In this document: one piece after another, positions 42,187-51,617 of the stretch
Position numbering within the stretch: the stretch's first letter is position 1
Layout: each line of letters starts with the position of its first letter
Source of the DNA: Helicobacter cetorum
GTDB taxonomy: Bacteria; Campylobacterota; Campylobacteria; Campylobacterales; DZAY01
Direction: 5' to 3'
DNA length: 60,504 bases
Assembly: GCA_022729735.1 (NCBI GenBank)
Contig: DZAY01000007.1
Span: 1 to 60,504 of the forward strand
Notes under the pieces: model-generated
The model's database searches: none
What the model was told of the DNA's origin: nothing
Seen by the model: the letters and a program-made list of their open reading frames with translations, nothing else
Program-made: the position numbers and the translations under genes

Positions 42187-44130
42187 TTAGTCTAAACTTT
42201 TCCAAAACTCATCTTCACTTAAAACTTTCACTCCAAAAACTTCCGCTTTATCTAACTTGCTTCCACTATTTTCTCCATAAATTAAATAATCAGTCGTCTT
42301 AGAAATATTATTTGAAACTGTTGCTCCTAAGTTTTCTAAAATTGTTTTTATTTCATCACGAGTTTTACTCATACTTCCTGTCAAAACTATTTTTTTATTT
42401 TTAAAAATAGAGTTAATCTTTTCTTTTTCAGAATTTTTAGGTTTAACAATTTCCATTAATTTTAATATCTTTTCATTATTAATCCTTATAAAATCTAAAA
42501 AAGAGTTTACAATTTCTATTCCAAACCCATCAATTTGAATTAAATCGTTATAAGTCAAATTTAAAAAATCTAACCCGAACTTATCACAAATTTTCTTACT
42601 TGCAACTTCTCCAATATGTAAAATTCCTAAACTATTTAGAAATTTAGAACATTCAACATTTTTACTATTTTCAATAGCATTTAATAGATTGTCAACTTTT
42701 CTATCTTTAAATCCTTCTAATTTAAGTAAGTCTTCTCTACATAAATTATATAGGTCTAAAATATCTTTTATTAGATTTGCTTCAAAAAGAGTAGTTACTA
42801 TACTTTCACCTAAACCGTCTATATTCATACAAGACTTTTTTGCAAAATGAATAATAGAGTTTATTGCTATCGCACTACAAGATAAGTTTTGACATTTAAT
42901 TAAAACTCCTTCATCAAGTAACAAACTTCCACAATTTGGACAATGAGTCGGTTTAATTATCTCTTTTTCTAAACCAGTTCTTCTATCTTTTAAAACAGTA
43001 ATTAATTTCGGAATAACATCACCACTTCTTATAATTGTAACAATATCTCCTATTTTCAAATCTTTATTTTTAATTTCTTCAAAGTTATGAAGAGTAACTC
43101 TTTCTACATAAACTCCATCAATTAGTATCTTTTCTAAAATACCAACAGGAGTAATAACCCCAGTTCTACCTATTTGCATAACTACATCAAGTAGTTTTGT
43201 TGTCTTTTCAATAGCTGGGAACTTATATGCGAATGCCCATCTTGGAGAATCTTTAGTATAGCCAAGTTTCTCCTCAACACCCAGAGAGTTAATTTTTACT
43301 ACCATACCATCTAATAATATTTTTTCACTATTTCTATTTTTTAAAATTTTTTGATAAAATTTCTCAATCTCTTCAATATTTTTACATATTTCTCTAAAGT
43401 TAGGTTTGATAAATCCCAATGAATAAATAAATTTCATAATATCTGAAAATTTTCTTGATTTAAGGTTATGTTTTCCAAATCCCCAAGGAATAAAAACTAA
43501 TTTTCGTTTTGCACAAATTTTTGAATCTAACTGTCTTAGACTTCCAGCAGAAGCATTTCGAGGGTTTGCAAATAACGGTAGATTATCTTTTAATCTTTCA
43601 CTATTTATTCTATCAAAATCATCTTTATAAATTACAACTTCTCCTCTTATTTCAATTAGTTCTTTATAATCTATTGCGAAAGGAATGGTTTTTATAGTTC
43701 TTGCATTAATAGTTACATCTTCACCAATTTCACCATCACCTCTTGTTATTGCTTTTACTAAATACCCATTTTCATAAATAAGATTTAAACTCGCTCCATC
43801 ATATTTTGGCTCACAATAAAACTCTAAATCACCATACGTAGAGACTTTCTTAATCCAATTATTAATTTCGTTAATATTAGAAATCTTTTCCAAACTCCAC
43901 ATTTTGGTTAAATGAAAAGCTTTATTAAACTCTTCTAAAACTTTTCCTCCTACTCTTTGTGTTGGTGAGTTTATAGCTACGTCTTTTGGATTTTTAGTTT
44001 CATACTCTTTTATTAAATTGTATAAATTATCATACTCTTCATCACTAGCAATAGGATTATCTAATCTGTAATAACTATCTGCCCATTTATTTAATATCTC
44101 TACATTTTTTAAATACTCATCTTTTGTCAT
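42187..44130 (-). CDS. ligA: NAD-dependent DNA ligase
   Basis: This 647-residue ligase joins nicks with NAD as cofactor. The adenylation Lys is in CEPKYDGASLNL near residue 107. The order is: N-terminal Ia domain, adenylation domain, OB fold (GRTGVITPVGILE), Zn finger (CPNCGSLL, then CQNLSC), four HhH motifs, and a BRCT domain near 570-647 (KIVLTGSMSKTRDEI, ATVSNNISKTTDYLI). I choose ATG 44130 (MTKDEYLKNVEIL), preceded by AAGGA; the upstream in-frame ATG at 44169 lacks a site. Confidence 0.96.
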   Translation of the reverse strand: MTKDEYLKNVEILNKWADSYYRLDNPIASDEEYDNLYNLIKEYETKNPKDVAINSPTQRVGGKVLEEFNKAFHLTKMWSLEKISNINEINNWIKKVSTYGDLEFYCEPKYDGASLNLIYENGYLVKAITRGDGEIGEDVTINARTIKTIPFAIDYKELIEIRGEVVIYKDDFDRINSERLKDNLPLFANPRNASAGSLRQLDSKICAKRKLVFIPWGFGKHNLKSRKFSDIMKFIYSLGFIKPNFREICKNIEEIEKFYQKILKNRNSEKILLDGMVVKINSLGVEEKLGYTKDSPRWAFAYKFPAIEKTTKLLDVVMQIGRTGVITPVGILEKILIDGVYVERVTLHNFEEIKNKDLKIGDIVTIIRSGDVIPKLITVLKDRRTGLEKEIIKPTHCPNCGSLLLDEGVLIKCQNLSCSAIAINSIIHFAKKSCMNIDGLGESIVTTLFEANLIKDILDLYNLCREDLLKLEGFKDRKVDNLLNAIENSKNVECSKFLNSLGILHIGEVASKKICDKFGLDFLNLTYNDLIQIDGFGIEIVNSFLDFIRINNEKILKLMEIVKPKNSEKEKINSIFKNKKIVLTGSMSKTRDEIKTILENLGATVSNNISKTTDYLIYGENSGSKLDKAEVFGVKVLSEDEFWKSLD

Positions 44131-44203
44131 AGAAATCCTTAAAGTTATTAATATTGATATTATACTCAATGCTGATTTTAGTATATTTAAATATTTAAAA
44201 AAA

Positions 44204-44209
44204 TATAAT
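44204..44209 (+). promoter_or_regulatory. -10 box upstream of the PAS protein gene
   Basis: TATAAT (in AAATATAATACT) is 30 bases before the GTG start and divergent from ligA. Confidence 0.4.
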
Positions 44210-44239
44210 ACTATTAAGAATAAAAAGAGAGGTTTTGCA

Positions 44240-45259
44240 GTGGAAAACCATTTAAAAAGTTGCTTTGAAACTATTAATCAATATGCAATAATATCTAAAA
44301 CAGATATAGATGGTGTGATTAAGTATGTAAATGATAATTTTTGTAGAATTTCTGGATATACATTAGATGAAATTATAGGCAAAAGACATTCACTATTAAG
44401 ACATTCCGATACAAAATATGAGTTATACACAGATATGTGGAATACAATATTAGATGGTAGAGTTTGGAAAGGTCGATTAAAAAACAGAAGTAAATTAGGC
44501 CCTCATTACTACTTAGATAATACTATTCATCCTGTAATAGAAGATGGTGTAGTTAGTGGATTTTTATCTGTTGCTTATAATATTACAGAAATAGAAGATG
44601 CAAGAGAGCATAATATCAAAACACTATTTAATAGTATATTACAAAATAGAGATACAATTGTAGATAGAGCAATGGAGCTTGAAGTAAGTTTAGATGAGTT
44701 AAAAAAAATTTTAGATGATAAATATAAAACACTTCTTAATCCTTCTAAAGATTTTGGAAATTTAGAAAAGATAAAAGAGCAAAATGTAAAACTTTATGAA
44801 AATATAAAAGAGTTATCAATATATCTCTCTTTTGATACTATGCTAGATAGTGAAGTGGCAAAAGCTCATAGATACTCATATTCTCTCTCAATAGTTAGAA
44901 TAGCTATAAATATTGATAGAATTAGTAATATTGTAAATAGTATAGAGTTGGTAAAAATAGCTCAAGAGTTTAAAAAATGTATCGATAAAAATACAAGAAT
45001 AAGTGATGTTGTTTCAAAAAAAGGGAGTGGAGATATATATGTAATTTTGTCAAACTCAAATCATGAAAGTGCTTCTGTTTATGCAAAAAAAATAGAAAAA
45101 GCAGTAACTGAAGAATTCAATAACATGTATTCATATTTAAATATAAAACCTATTATTGTTTATACAACATTGAGTGATTATGAAAGTGCAAAAGAGTGTA
45201 AAGAGAGAGTAGATACACTATTTGATGAAAATAAAAAAATGGTTTTACATAGAGCTTAA
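44240..45259 (+). CDS. PAS protein with degenerate GGDEF domain
   Basis: This 339-residue protein has a PAS domain (about residues 10-125: YVNDNFCRISGYTLDEIIGK, RHSDTKYELYTDMW, WKGRLKNRSKLG). This is the Aer-like type common in this phylum. A helical linker and a GGDEF-like fold (about 195-335) follow. The active-site loop reads KKGSGDIYVIL where RYGGDEFAVLL is expected, so it should not make c-di-GMP but may bind a nucleotide or partner. The LSFDTMLDSEVAKAHRYSYSLSIVRI stretch fits the GGDEF N-terminal region. The start is GTG after GAGAGG. Confidence 0.75.
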   Translation: MENHLKSCFETINQYAIISKTDIDGVIKYVNDNFCRISGYTLDEIIGKRHSLLRHSDTKYELYTDMWNTILDGRVWKGRLKNRSKLGPHYYLDNTIHPVIEDGVVSGFLSVAYNITEIEDAREHNIKTLFNSILQNRDTIVDRAMELEVSLDELKKILDDKYKTLLNPSKDFGNLEKIKEQNVKLYENIKELSIYLSFDTMLDSEVAKAHRYSYSLSIVRIAINIDRISNIVNSIELVKIAQEFKKCIDKNTRISDVVSKKGSGDIYVILSNSNHESASVYAKKIEKAVTEEFNNMYSYLNIKPIIVYTTLSDYESAKECKERVDTLFDENKKMVLHRA

Positions 45260-45326
45260 TAGTATCAACTCTATATCATAAAAATATATTTTTTTGGATA
45301 TAAAGAAATTCTTATATATATTTTGC

Positions 45327-45332
45327 TATAAT
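45327..45332 (+). promoter_or_regulatory. -10 box of small lipoprotein promoter
   Basis: An ideal phylum-type promoter TTTTGCTATAAT (extended -10) lies 26 bases before the lipoprotein ATG. Confidence 0.6.
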
Positions 45333-45357
45333 CAATGAAACTTAAAAAAGGGGTCAT

Positions 45358-45663
45358 ATGAAAAAGTTTCTTTTAGCACTTCCAATCTTTGGAGCACTTT
45401 TTGTGGGTTGTAATAGTAGTAGTTCAACGACAGTTTCTAATAACGATGTTGTTAGTAGTTCATCATCTAATTCATCGACTAATAATGTTGTTGAGAATAG
45501 AAGAGTAGATTTAGTTCTAAATGTTCCAACAAAAATTAATGATGGAGATACTCTATTTAAAGCAAATGATGATGCTCTAATTCAAATAGCACATAATTTG
45601 GATTCAAATGAGAGAACAGTAACTCTTACAAATGGTGAAGCTTATATAATTAGAGCAAACTAA
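45358..45663 (+). CDS. small Ser-rich lipoprotein
   Basis: This 101-residue protein has a leader MKKFLLALPIFGALFVGC with a clear lipobox (LFVGC, Cys18). A low-complexity Ser/Asn/Val linker (residues 19-47) and a short C-terminal domain follow: RVDLVLNVPTKINDGDTL, then a segment with HNLDSNERTVTLTNGEAYII. I recognise no family. The linker suggests a surface or periplasmic tether. It has its own promoter and AAAAGGGG ribosome site, and shares a terminator with comF. Confidence 0.75.
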   Translation: MKKFLLALPIFGALFVGCNSSSSTTVSNNDVVSSSSSNSSTNNVVENRRVDLVLNVPTKINDGDTLFKANDDALIQIAHNLDSNERTVTLTNGEAYIIRAN

Positions 45664-45689
45664 GAGAGTGAAATTTCTTTCACTCTTTT
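45662..45689. terminator. bidirectional terminator between lipoprotein and comF
   Basis: Arms AGAGAGTGAAA and TTTCACTCTTT around a TTTC loop, flanked by an A-rich and a T-rich side, overlap the end of comF. It can serve both convergent genes. Confidence 0.7.
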
Positions 45690-46255
45690 GCATTTGCAAG
45701 TGTAATTCCAAACATTACTTTCACTCCATATTCAGATAGTTTTAGCTTTGCTTCTTTCATCGTAAGTCCCGTAGTAACTACATCATCTATTAATATTACA
45801 TCAATTTTACTTTTTCCATTATATACAAAATTTCTTCTATTTTTAAGCCTAAAATCAAGAGTCTTGCCAGAATATTCAACTCTATTTTTTGCAATTAGTG
45901 AATTATATATTGGTTTTATTGTTTTTGATTTTAAATGTTTTGCTAAAAGTGCTGTATGAGAAAACTCTCTTTTTGGAATATCATCAATTGGGATTGCATA
46001 AATTTTTGTATCAAAATTGAAACTATCAGAAAATTTTTTGAATGAATTTTTTGCCAATATATTAAATATAAAAGAGCCAAAAGGCATATATTTTGATTTC
46101 AAAAGCTCTTCTATATCACTATATTTATAAAAAGAGAAGATTTCAAAATCTTTATCTATTTCTCTTTTATTTAAGTTTGCTTGTAATAGTTTTTCTTGAC
46201 AACTTTTACAAATCAATGGAATTGAAAATTTTGCACAAATTACACATCTAATCAA
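45680..46255 (-). CDS. comF: ComF-like phosphoribosyltransferase
   Basis: This 191-residue protein has a Cys4 zinc-finger-like N-terminus ([16 protein letters not shown]) and a PRTase motif [17 protein letters not shown] near residue 150. ComF family members take part in DNA uptake in other bacteria, and in Helicobacter in natural transformation. The start is TTG inside the end of lepA (eight-base overlap), so expression depends on lepA translation. The alternative is a non-competence PRTase. Confidence 0.85.
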   Translation of the reverse strand: MIRCVICAKFSIPLICKSCQEKLLQANLNKREIDKDFEIFSFYKYSDIEELLKSKYMPFGSFIFNILAKNSFKKFSDSFNFDTKIYAIPIDDIPKREFSHTALLAKHLKSKTIKPIYNSLIAKNRVEYSGKTLDFRLKNRRNFVYNGKSKIDVILIDDVVTTGLTMKEAKLKLSEYGVKVMFGITLANAKE

Positions 46256-48041
46256 TTTTTAATACACTCATAAAAACCTCTTGAGGAAGTGAAATTCTAC
46301 CAATAGCTTTCATTCGCTTTTTACCCTCTTTTTGTTTTTCTAAGAGTTTTCTTTTTCTTGTAATATCACCACCATAACATTTAGCAGTTACATTTTTTCG
46401 CATAGCTTTAACTGTTTCTCTTGCTATTACCTTATTTCCGATACTTGCTTGAATTGAGACTTCAAAAAGTTGCATAGGAATTAGCTCTTTCATATGTTTT
46501 ACTAACTCTCTTCCTCGATAATCTGCTTGTTCTCTTGGAACGATAATTGATAAAGCATCAACGATATCTCCAGCAACTCTTACATCAAGTTTTACTAAAT
46601 TTCCAACTCGATAATCGATTGGTTCATAATCAAAACTTGCATAACCTTTTGTAAGACTTTTAAGCTTATCATAAAAATCTACAACTATCTCATTTAATGG
46701 AATTGCATAAACAAGCATAACTCGCTCTGGATTTAGATAATCCATCTTTTCTTGCATAGCTCTTTTGTTATTTAACATAGTTATGATGTTTCCAACAAAC
46801 TCACTTGGAGTAATTACCGTCGCTTTTACATAAGGCTCATAAATCTCTTCTATCTCTTGAGGTTCTGGTAGTTCGCTTGGATTTTGAACGACTATTTCTT
46901 CACCTTTTGTAGTTTTGACTCTATATACAACAGTTGGAGCTGTGGCAATTAAATCAAGTCCAAACTCTCGCTCTAATCGTTCTTGCACAACATCCATATG
47001 CAATAGTCCTAAAAAACCAACTCTAAATCCAAAACCTAAAGCTATCGAAGTTTCTGGCTCATAAGATATACTTGCATCATTCATTTTAAGCTTATCCAAA
47101 GCATCTCTTAAATCTTCAAACTTATCTGTATCTATTGGATAAAGTCCTGCAAATACAAAAGATTTAGCTGGTTCAAACTTAGCTACTGGATTTTTTGCTG
47201 GATTTTTTGCCAAAGTTACAGTATCTCCAACTTGCACATCTTTTACATTTTTAAGCCCCATTACAATTATACCAATCTCTCCTGCTTTGAGTGAATTTGT
47301 CTTTTTTTGCATAATTGGATGAGGATAGAGCAAATCTAAAACTTCGTGTTTCTTTTCTGTTCCCATAATAAATACCATATCACCCTTTTTTATTTCACCA
47401 CTAAAAACTCTAATAAGTCCCAATGCTCCCAAATAGTTATCAAACCAACTATCATAAATTAGAGCCTTTGTCTCATTAGTTTCAAACTCTTTGGGTGCTG
47501 GAATTCGCTCAACTATTGCTTCTAAAAGCTCTTTTATACCTATTCCACTTTTTGCACTAACTAAGAGGGCATTTGTGCAATCAATTCCAATTATATGCTC
47601 AATTTCAGCTTTTACCTTCTCTGGGTCTGAAGATGGTAAATCTATTTTATTAATTACAGGAATAATTTCTAAATTGTTTTCCAATGCAATATAAACATTT
47701 GCTATTGTTTGTGCTTGAACTCCTTGAGTAGCATCTACTATTAATAAGGCACCATCACTACAAGCCAAAGACCTACTAACTTCATAACTAAAATCAACAT
47801 GTCCTGGAGTATCGATTAAATTTAAAATATACTCTTCTCCATTTAAACTATAATTTAATCTTACACTTTGAGCTTTGATTGTAATTCCTCGCTCTTTTTC
47901 TATATCCATAGTGTCCATAACTTGAGATGTCATTTCTCGCTCACTCACAGCTCCACACTCTTGAATTAATCTATCTGCAAGTGTGCTTTTGCCATGGTCG
48001 ATGTGAGCTATTATTGAAAAGTTTCTAATATTTTTATTCAT
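46248..48041 (-). CDS. lepA: elongation factor 4 (LepA)
   Basis: This 597-residue translational GTPase has G1 [13 protein letters not shown]3 DTPGHVDF, G4 INKIDLP near residue 128 and G5 SAKSG. The LepA-specific C-terminus includes [38 protein letters not shown] near 535-572. It back-translocates or remodels stalled ribosomes. Length is normal. The start is ATG 48041 with no obvious strong site. Confidence 0.97.
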   Translation of the reverse strand: MNKNIRNFSIIAHIDHGKSTLADRLIQECGAVSEREMTSQVMDTMDIEKERGITIKAQSVRLNYSLNGEEYILNLIDTPGHVDFSYEVSRSLACSDGALLIVDATQGVQAQTIANVYIALENNLEIIPVINKIDLPSSDPEKVKAEIEHIIGIDCTNALLVSAKSGIGIKELLEAIVERIPAPKEFETNETKALIYDSWFDNYLGALGLIRVFSGEIKKGDMVFIMGTEKKHEVLDLLYPHPIMQKKTNSLKAGEIGIIVMGLKNVKDVQVGDTVTLAKNPAKNPVAKFEPAKSFVFAGLYPIDTDKFEDLRDALDKLKMNDASISYEPETSIALGFGFRVGFLGLLHMDVVQERLEREFGLDLIATAPTVVYRVKTTKGEEIVVQNPSELPEPQEIEEIYEPYVKATVITPSEFVGNIITMLNNKRAMQEKMDYLNPERVMLVYAIPLNEIVVDFYDKLKSLTKGYASFDYEPIDYRVGNLVKLDVRVAGDIVDALSIIVPREQADYRGRELVKHMKELIPMQLFEVSIQASIGNKVIARETVKAMRKNVTAKCYGGDITRKRKLLEKQKEGKKRMKAIGRISLPQEVFMSVLKID

Positions 48042-48131
48042 AACTTAATTGCCCCTAATGTTTTTGAAATTATAATAAATTTGTGCTTTGTTTTTCTATT
48101 TATTTGGAGTTAAAGTTTTAAAGTAGTAAAG

Positions 48132-48177
48132 AGAGATGTTAATCTACAAATGAGAATAGATTAACAAACTCATCTCT
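48132..48177. other. long imperfect hairpin downstream of the flagellin pair
   Basis: Inner arms GTTAATCTA and TAGATTAAC (48138-48146 and 48157-48165) and outer arms AGAGATG and CATCTCT form a 46-base imperfect hairpin. It overlaps the end of the orphan frame described separately. It may be the real transcription end for the downstream flagellin, which lacks a terminator at its own stop. No T run follows on the minus strand beyond CTCTTTAC. Confidence 0.45.
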
Positions 48178-48392
48178 ATTTTTTGAATTTTTTTCTTTTG
48201 TCTGATTTGTTACCAAATCTTTTCTTGATTTTTCTTCTAAATTATCTTTTTTATCGTCTCTGTTATTTTTATCTATCTTCGACCTTTCAAAATCAGATAT
48301 TTTAGAATAGTAGTTAGAGGAGAGAGAAGATTTACTATCTTCTGTCTCATCCTCTTCTACTGTAAAAGCCTCATTACATTTTGTTGAGCTTG
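48139..48392 (-). other. gene-free gap holding an orphan reading frame without start codon
   Basis: The 315-base gap between lepA and the downstream flagellin holds a minus-strand frame open for about 84 codons that ends at TAA 48139. It begins after a TAA inside the flagellin gene and has no ATG or GTG, and only one TTG, near the end. The peptide would be [20 protein letters not shown], later KIDKNNRDDKKDNLEEK, ending in RDEFVNLFSFVD: charged, Asp/Lys/Asn/Ser rich. It looks like the tail of another protein whose beginning was lost or replaced when the flagellin copy arrived. I do not recognise it. Confidence 0.4.
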
Positions 48393-49829
48393 GTTAGCCT
48401 GACTCATTGCATAACTTCCAGATTGAGCTAAAATGTTATGTTTTTGGAAAGTTGCTGACTCTTCTGCAAAATCAACATCTCTAATTTGTGACTCAGCTGC
48501 TTTTACATTTACTTGAGTTATAGAGATATTATTAATTGTTGAAACCATTTGATTTTGAACAGAACCAAGAGATGCCCTAACTTTTCCAAGTTGTTTGATT
48601 GCAGAATCAGCAATCTCCATAACAACCATAGCACCTTTTAGACTTGTTACACCAGCACCAATTCCATTTGTATTTGTATTACCAATATTTGAGTTAGCAT
48701 TTGCTCCAATTGCACTTGCTACTGAACCACTAAATGTTCCAGCAACATCACCTAAATTAAGTGTAACAGCAGCTGATGTTGATTCCATATAACCACCAGC
48801 ACTAAATACTATATCATTAGCACCTAATTTTAGAAGAGTTAATCTACCATAATTAGAAGTTGTAGATAGAGATAAACCAGAAGCATTTTCACTATCACTT
48901 GTTGTAACAATACCTCTACCATCAATACTTCTAAGATTTAATCTACCAGTATCATCTGTAAATGCTTCAACTCCAGTTTGGTCTGTAATTGCATTAATAG
49001 CAGCAGCAAGTTTTCCATCTGCATCATTTGCAGCTATTGCACTTACATTTCCTATTTTAACCCCATTGATAGATAAAGATATTATATCTCCTCCAGCAAT
49101 TACAGAGTTTCCTGTTGATTGTGCTGTCCAACTTGCTTTGACACCTAATTTGTCAGAGTTTTTATTAATCGCATTTGCCAATACACCAACACCAGTTCCA
49201 GCAGTGTTAGAGATAGTTACACTTTCAATAGTCATTAAATTTGTGCCATCAGCTGAAGATATACTTAAAGCTAAAGCTGCGGCTTCTGCTGTAATTGCAG
49301 CAGTTTCAACTCTAACATGACCTATTTTGTCAGAATTTGTTGCACCGATACTAAAACCAACAGTTTCACTTGAATATCCACCAACTTGGAATGCTTTACC
49401 AGAATATCCACCTGAAAGTAGTTTTTGTCCATTGTAACTTGTAGTAGTAGCTATACTATCAAGTGATGCCATAAGCTTTGTAATGTCTGATTGAATTGCA
49501 GCTCTCGAGCTAGCTGTTTGACCATCTTGTGCAGCTTGAGTAGCTTTTGTTTTGATTGTATCAAGAATTTTTAACTGTTGCTCCATAGCCTTATCAGCTA
49601 TTTGGATAATTCCAACACCATCATTAGCATTTTTTATTGACTGACCTAACGAACTTGATTGACTTTTCAAGCTATCAGCTATCATCATTCCAGCAGCATC
49701 ATCTGCCGCTTTATTAATTCTAAGACCAGAACTTAATCTCTCTAATGAAGTATCCAAACCCCTATTATTCATTAATGAAAGTGTATGTGCATTCATTGCA
49801 GCTACATTTGTATTAATTCTAAAACCCAT
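48357..49829 (-). CDS. flaB: flagellin, downstream copy
   Basis: This 490-residue flagellin has the conserved D0/D1 N-terminus [20 protein letters not shown] and C-terminus [19 protein letters not shown], ending in [15 protein letters not shown]. The central D2/D3 region (about 175-400) contains two flagellin hook-in-type segments. It is close to the other copy (50029-51492) over the whole length, with substitutions mainly in the centre. The first residues and length are like Campylobacter/Helicobacter flagellins, including the TLR5-evading type. The ATG follows AAAGGAG; the leader starts with a hairpin shared with the other copy. The gene names A/B are arbitrary. Confidence 0.95.
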   Translation of the reverse strand: MGFRINTNVAAMNAHTLSLMNNRGLDTSLERLSSGLRINKAADDAAGMMIADSLKSQSSSLGQSIKNANDGVGIIQIADKAMEQQLKILDTIKTKATQAAQDGQTASSRAAIQSDITKLMASLDSIATTTSYNGQKLLSGGYSGKAFQVGGYSSETVGFSIGATNSDKIGHVRVETAAITAEAAALALSISSADGTNLMTIESVTISNTAGTGVGVLANAINKNSDKLGVKASWTAQSTGNSVIAGGDIISLSINGVKIGNVSAIAANDADGKLAAAINAITDQTGVEAFTDDTGRLNLRSIDGRGIVTTSDSENASGLSLSTTSNYGRLTLLKLGANDIVFSAGGYMESTSAAVTLNLGDVAGTFSGSVASAIGANANSNIGNTNTNGIGAGVTSLKGAMVVMEIADSAIKQLGKVRASLGSVQNQMVSTINNISITQVNVKAAESQIRDVDFAEESATFQKHNILAQSGSYAMSQANQAQQNVMRLLQ

Positions 49830-49856
49830 TCTAAACTCCTTTTTAGATTTTGTTTA

Positions 49857-49870
49857 TAGCATCCTTGCTA
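49857..49870 (-). promoter_or_regulatory. leader hairpin with CsrA-type AGGA loop (downstream flagellin)
   Basis: On the mRNA the sequence is UAGCA-AGGA-UGCUA: a five-pair stem with AGGA in the loop, 27 bases before the ATG and near the predicted 5' end. GUAGCAAGGAUGCUA resembles the CsrA consensus (RUACARGGAUGU). The identical element occurs in the other flagellin leader although the surrounding bases differ. Confidence 0.6.
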
Positions 49871-49878
49871 CATTTGTA

Positions 49879-49884
49879 AAATCG
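49879..49884 (-). promoter_or_regulatory. sigma-28-like -10 (CGATTT) of the downstream flagellin
   Basis: Minus-strand CGATTT (in TTGTCGATTTTAC) fits the Campylobacter sigma-28 box CGATWT. It would start transcription within a few bases of the leader hairpin. No clear -35 is seen beyond AT-rich sequence. Confidence 0.5.
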
Positions 49885-49995
49885 ACAATAAGTCAAAAAA
49901 ATTAAAACATTTTTATAAGTATAAACCCAAAATTAATAATTTTAATTTCTAATATTAAATATTAGTTTGCAGTCACTTTATGAAGAATAAAAAAA

Positions 49996-50020
49996 AGATA
50001 GAGAGTTAGCCTCTCTATCT
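49996..50020 (-). terminator. terminator of the upstream flagellin
   Basis: Perfect arms AGATAGAGAG and CTCTCTATCT with loop of five bases; in the minus direction an eight-T run follows the stem. It is a strong intrinsic terminator right after the flagellin stop, so the two flagellins are separate transcription units. Confidence 0.85.
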
Positions 50021-50028
50021 AAAAAATA

Positions 50029-51492
50029 CTATTGTAATAATCTCATTACATTTTGTTGAGCTTGGTTAGCCTGACTCATTGCATAACTTCCAGACTGAGC
50101 TAGAATATTATGTTTTTGGAAAGTTGCTGACTCTTCTGCAAAATCAACATCTCTAATTTGCGACTCTGCTGCCTTTACATTTACTTGAGTTATAGAGATA
50201 TTATTGATTGTCGAAACCATTTGGTTTTGAACAGAACCAAGAGATGCTCTAATTTTATCAAGTTGCTTAATAGCAGATTCTGCAATATCCATAACAGCCA
50301 TTGCACCTTTTAGACTCGTTACACCAGCTCCAATTCCATTAGAGTTTGTTGTAGCAATATTAGAGTTTGCATTTGCTCCAATTGCACTTGCTACTGAACC
50401 ACTAAATGTTCCAGCAACATCTCCAAGATTTAATGTAGTAACAACACTTGCACTTAAAGTCGTTAATGTAGCACCACCATTAAATCCTATATCATTAGCA
50501 CCTAATTTCGTAAGAGTCAATCTACCATAATTAGCTTGTGAAAGACCAGCAACGACTGTTTCAGAACTAACAATAGCTCCTCTACCATCTAAACTTCTAA
50601 TATTCAATCTGCCTTGATCATCTGTAAATGCTTCAAGACCAGTTTGGTCAGTTACTGAATTAATAGCAGCTACAAGTCTTCCATCTGCATCATTTGCTTG
50701 TACTGCACTCACAGCTCCTATTTTAACACCATTAATAGATAGTGATACGATATCACCAGCAGCAACAGCTGCATCACTTGTTGATTGAACACTCCAACTT
50801 GCTTTTAAGCCTAATTTATCAGAATTTTTGTTGATAGCATTTGCTAATGCACCAACTCCAGTTCCAGCAGAGTTAGAAATTGTTACAGACTCTATTGTAA
50901 AATCATTTGTTCCATCAGCAACACTAAATGTAAGTGTAGCTGTTGCTTCACCAGTTATTGTAGCTGTTTCAATTCTAACATGACCTATTTTATCAGAGTT
51001 TGTTGCTCCAATACTAAAGCCAACTGTCTCATTTGAGTATCCACCCACTTGGAATGACTTTCCAGAATAACTACCAGCAAGTAACTTTTGTCCATTGAAG
51101 CTTGTTTGATTTGCAATGCTATCAAGTGATGACATAAGTTTTGTAATATCTGACTGTATAGCAGCTCTTGATGTAGCTGTTTGACCATCTTGTGCAGCTT
51201 GAGTTGCTTTAGTTTTGATTGTATCAAGAATTTTTAGTTGTTGCTCCATTGCCTTATCAGCAACTTGGATAATTCCAACTCCATCATTAGCATTTTTAAT
51301 TGACTGTCCTAATGAACTTGATTGACTTCTCAAACTATCTGCTATAACCATACCTGATGCATCATCTGCTGCTTTGTTAATTCTCAAACCTGAACTAAGT
51401 CTCTCTAATGACTGGTCTAAACTTCTATTATTCATCAATGAAAGTGTATGTGCATTCATCGCTGCTATATTTGTATTAATTCTGAAACCCAT
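50029..51492 (-). CDS. flaA: flagellin, upstream copy
   Basis: This 487-residue flagellin has the same D0/D1 ends as the copy at 48357 ([20 protein letters not shown] ... QQNVMRLLQ). The middle differs by scattered substitutions and short indels (for example [15 protein letters not shown] in place of [16 protein letters not shown]). Tandem flagellins are typical of motile Campylobacterota, where the two proteins assemble in different parts of the filament. It has its own sigma-28-like promoter, AAGGAG ribosome site, leader hairpin and terminator. Which copy is the major one cannot be told. Confidence 0.96.
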   Translation of the reverse strand: MGFRINTNIAAMNAHTLSLMNNRSLDQSLERLSSGLRINKAADDASGMVIADSLRSQSSSLGQSIKNANDGVGIIQVADKAMEQQLKILDTIKTKATQAAQDGQTATSRAAIQSDITKLMSSLDSIANQTSFNGQKLLAGSYSGKSFQVGGYSNETVGFSIGATNSDKIGHVRIETATITGEATATLTFSVADGTNDFTIESVTISNSAGTGVGALANAINKNSDKLGLKASWSVQSTSDAAVAAGDIVSLSINGVKIGAVSAVQANDADGRLVAAINSVTDQTGLEAFTDDQGRLNIRSLDGRGAIVSSETVVAGLSQANYGRLTLTKLGANDIGFNGGATLTTLSASVVTTLNLGDVAGTFSGSVASAIGANANSNIATTNSNGIGAGVTSLKGAMAVMDIAESAIKQLDKIRASLGSVQNQMVSTINNISITQVNVKAAESQIRDVDFAEESATFQKHNILAQSGSYAMSQANQAQQNVMRLLQ

Positions 51493-51521
51493 GATAAACT
51501 CCTTTTTTTCTATGTGTATTT

Positions 51522-51535
51522 TAGCATCCTTGCTA
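51522..51535 (-). promoter_or_regulatory. leader hairpin with CsrA-type AGGA loop (upstream flagellin)
   Basis: This is the same UAGCA-AGGA-UGCUA element as at 49857, 29 bases before the ATG. It lies only 7 bases from the predicted -10, so the transcript should begin with this hairpin. Confidence 0.6.
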
Positions 51536-51542
51536 CAATTCT

Positions 51543-51548
51543 ATATCG
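51543..51548 (-). promoter_or_regulatory. sigma-28-like -10 (CGATAT) of the upstream flagellin
   Basis: Minus-strand CGATAT (in ACCGATATAG) matches the Campylobacterota sigma-28 box CGATWT, as expected for a late flagellar gene. Confidence 0.55.
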
Positions 51549-51617
51549 GTATATATCAAAAATTTATTTAGCTTTTTATGTTAGAATTTCAGAAAATCGA
51601 TTTTATAAGGATAAATT

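Noticed and set aside
48595-49320. Plus-strand open frames inside the downstream flagellin
   Set aside because: They are antisense shadows of flagellin codon usage, with Ala/Pro/Ile-rich peptides and no ribosome site.
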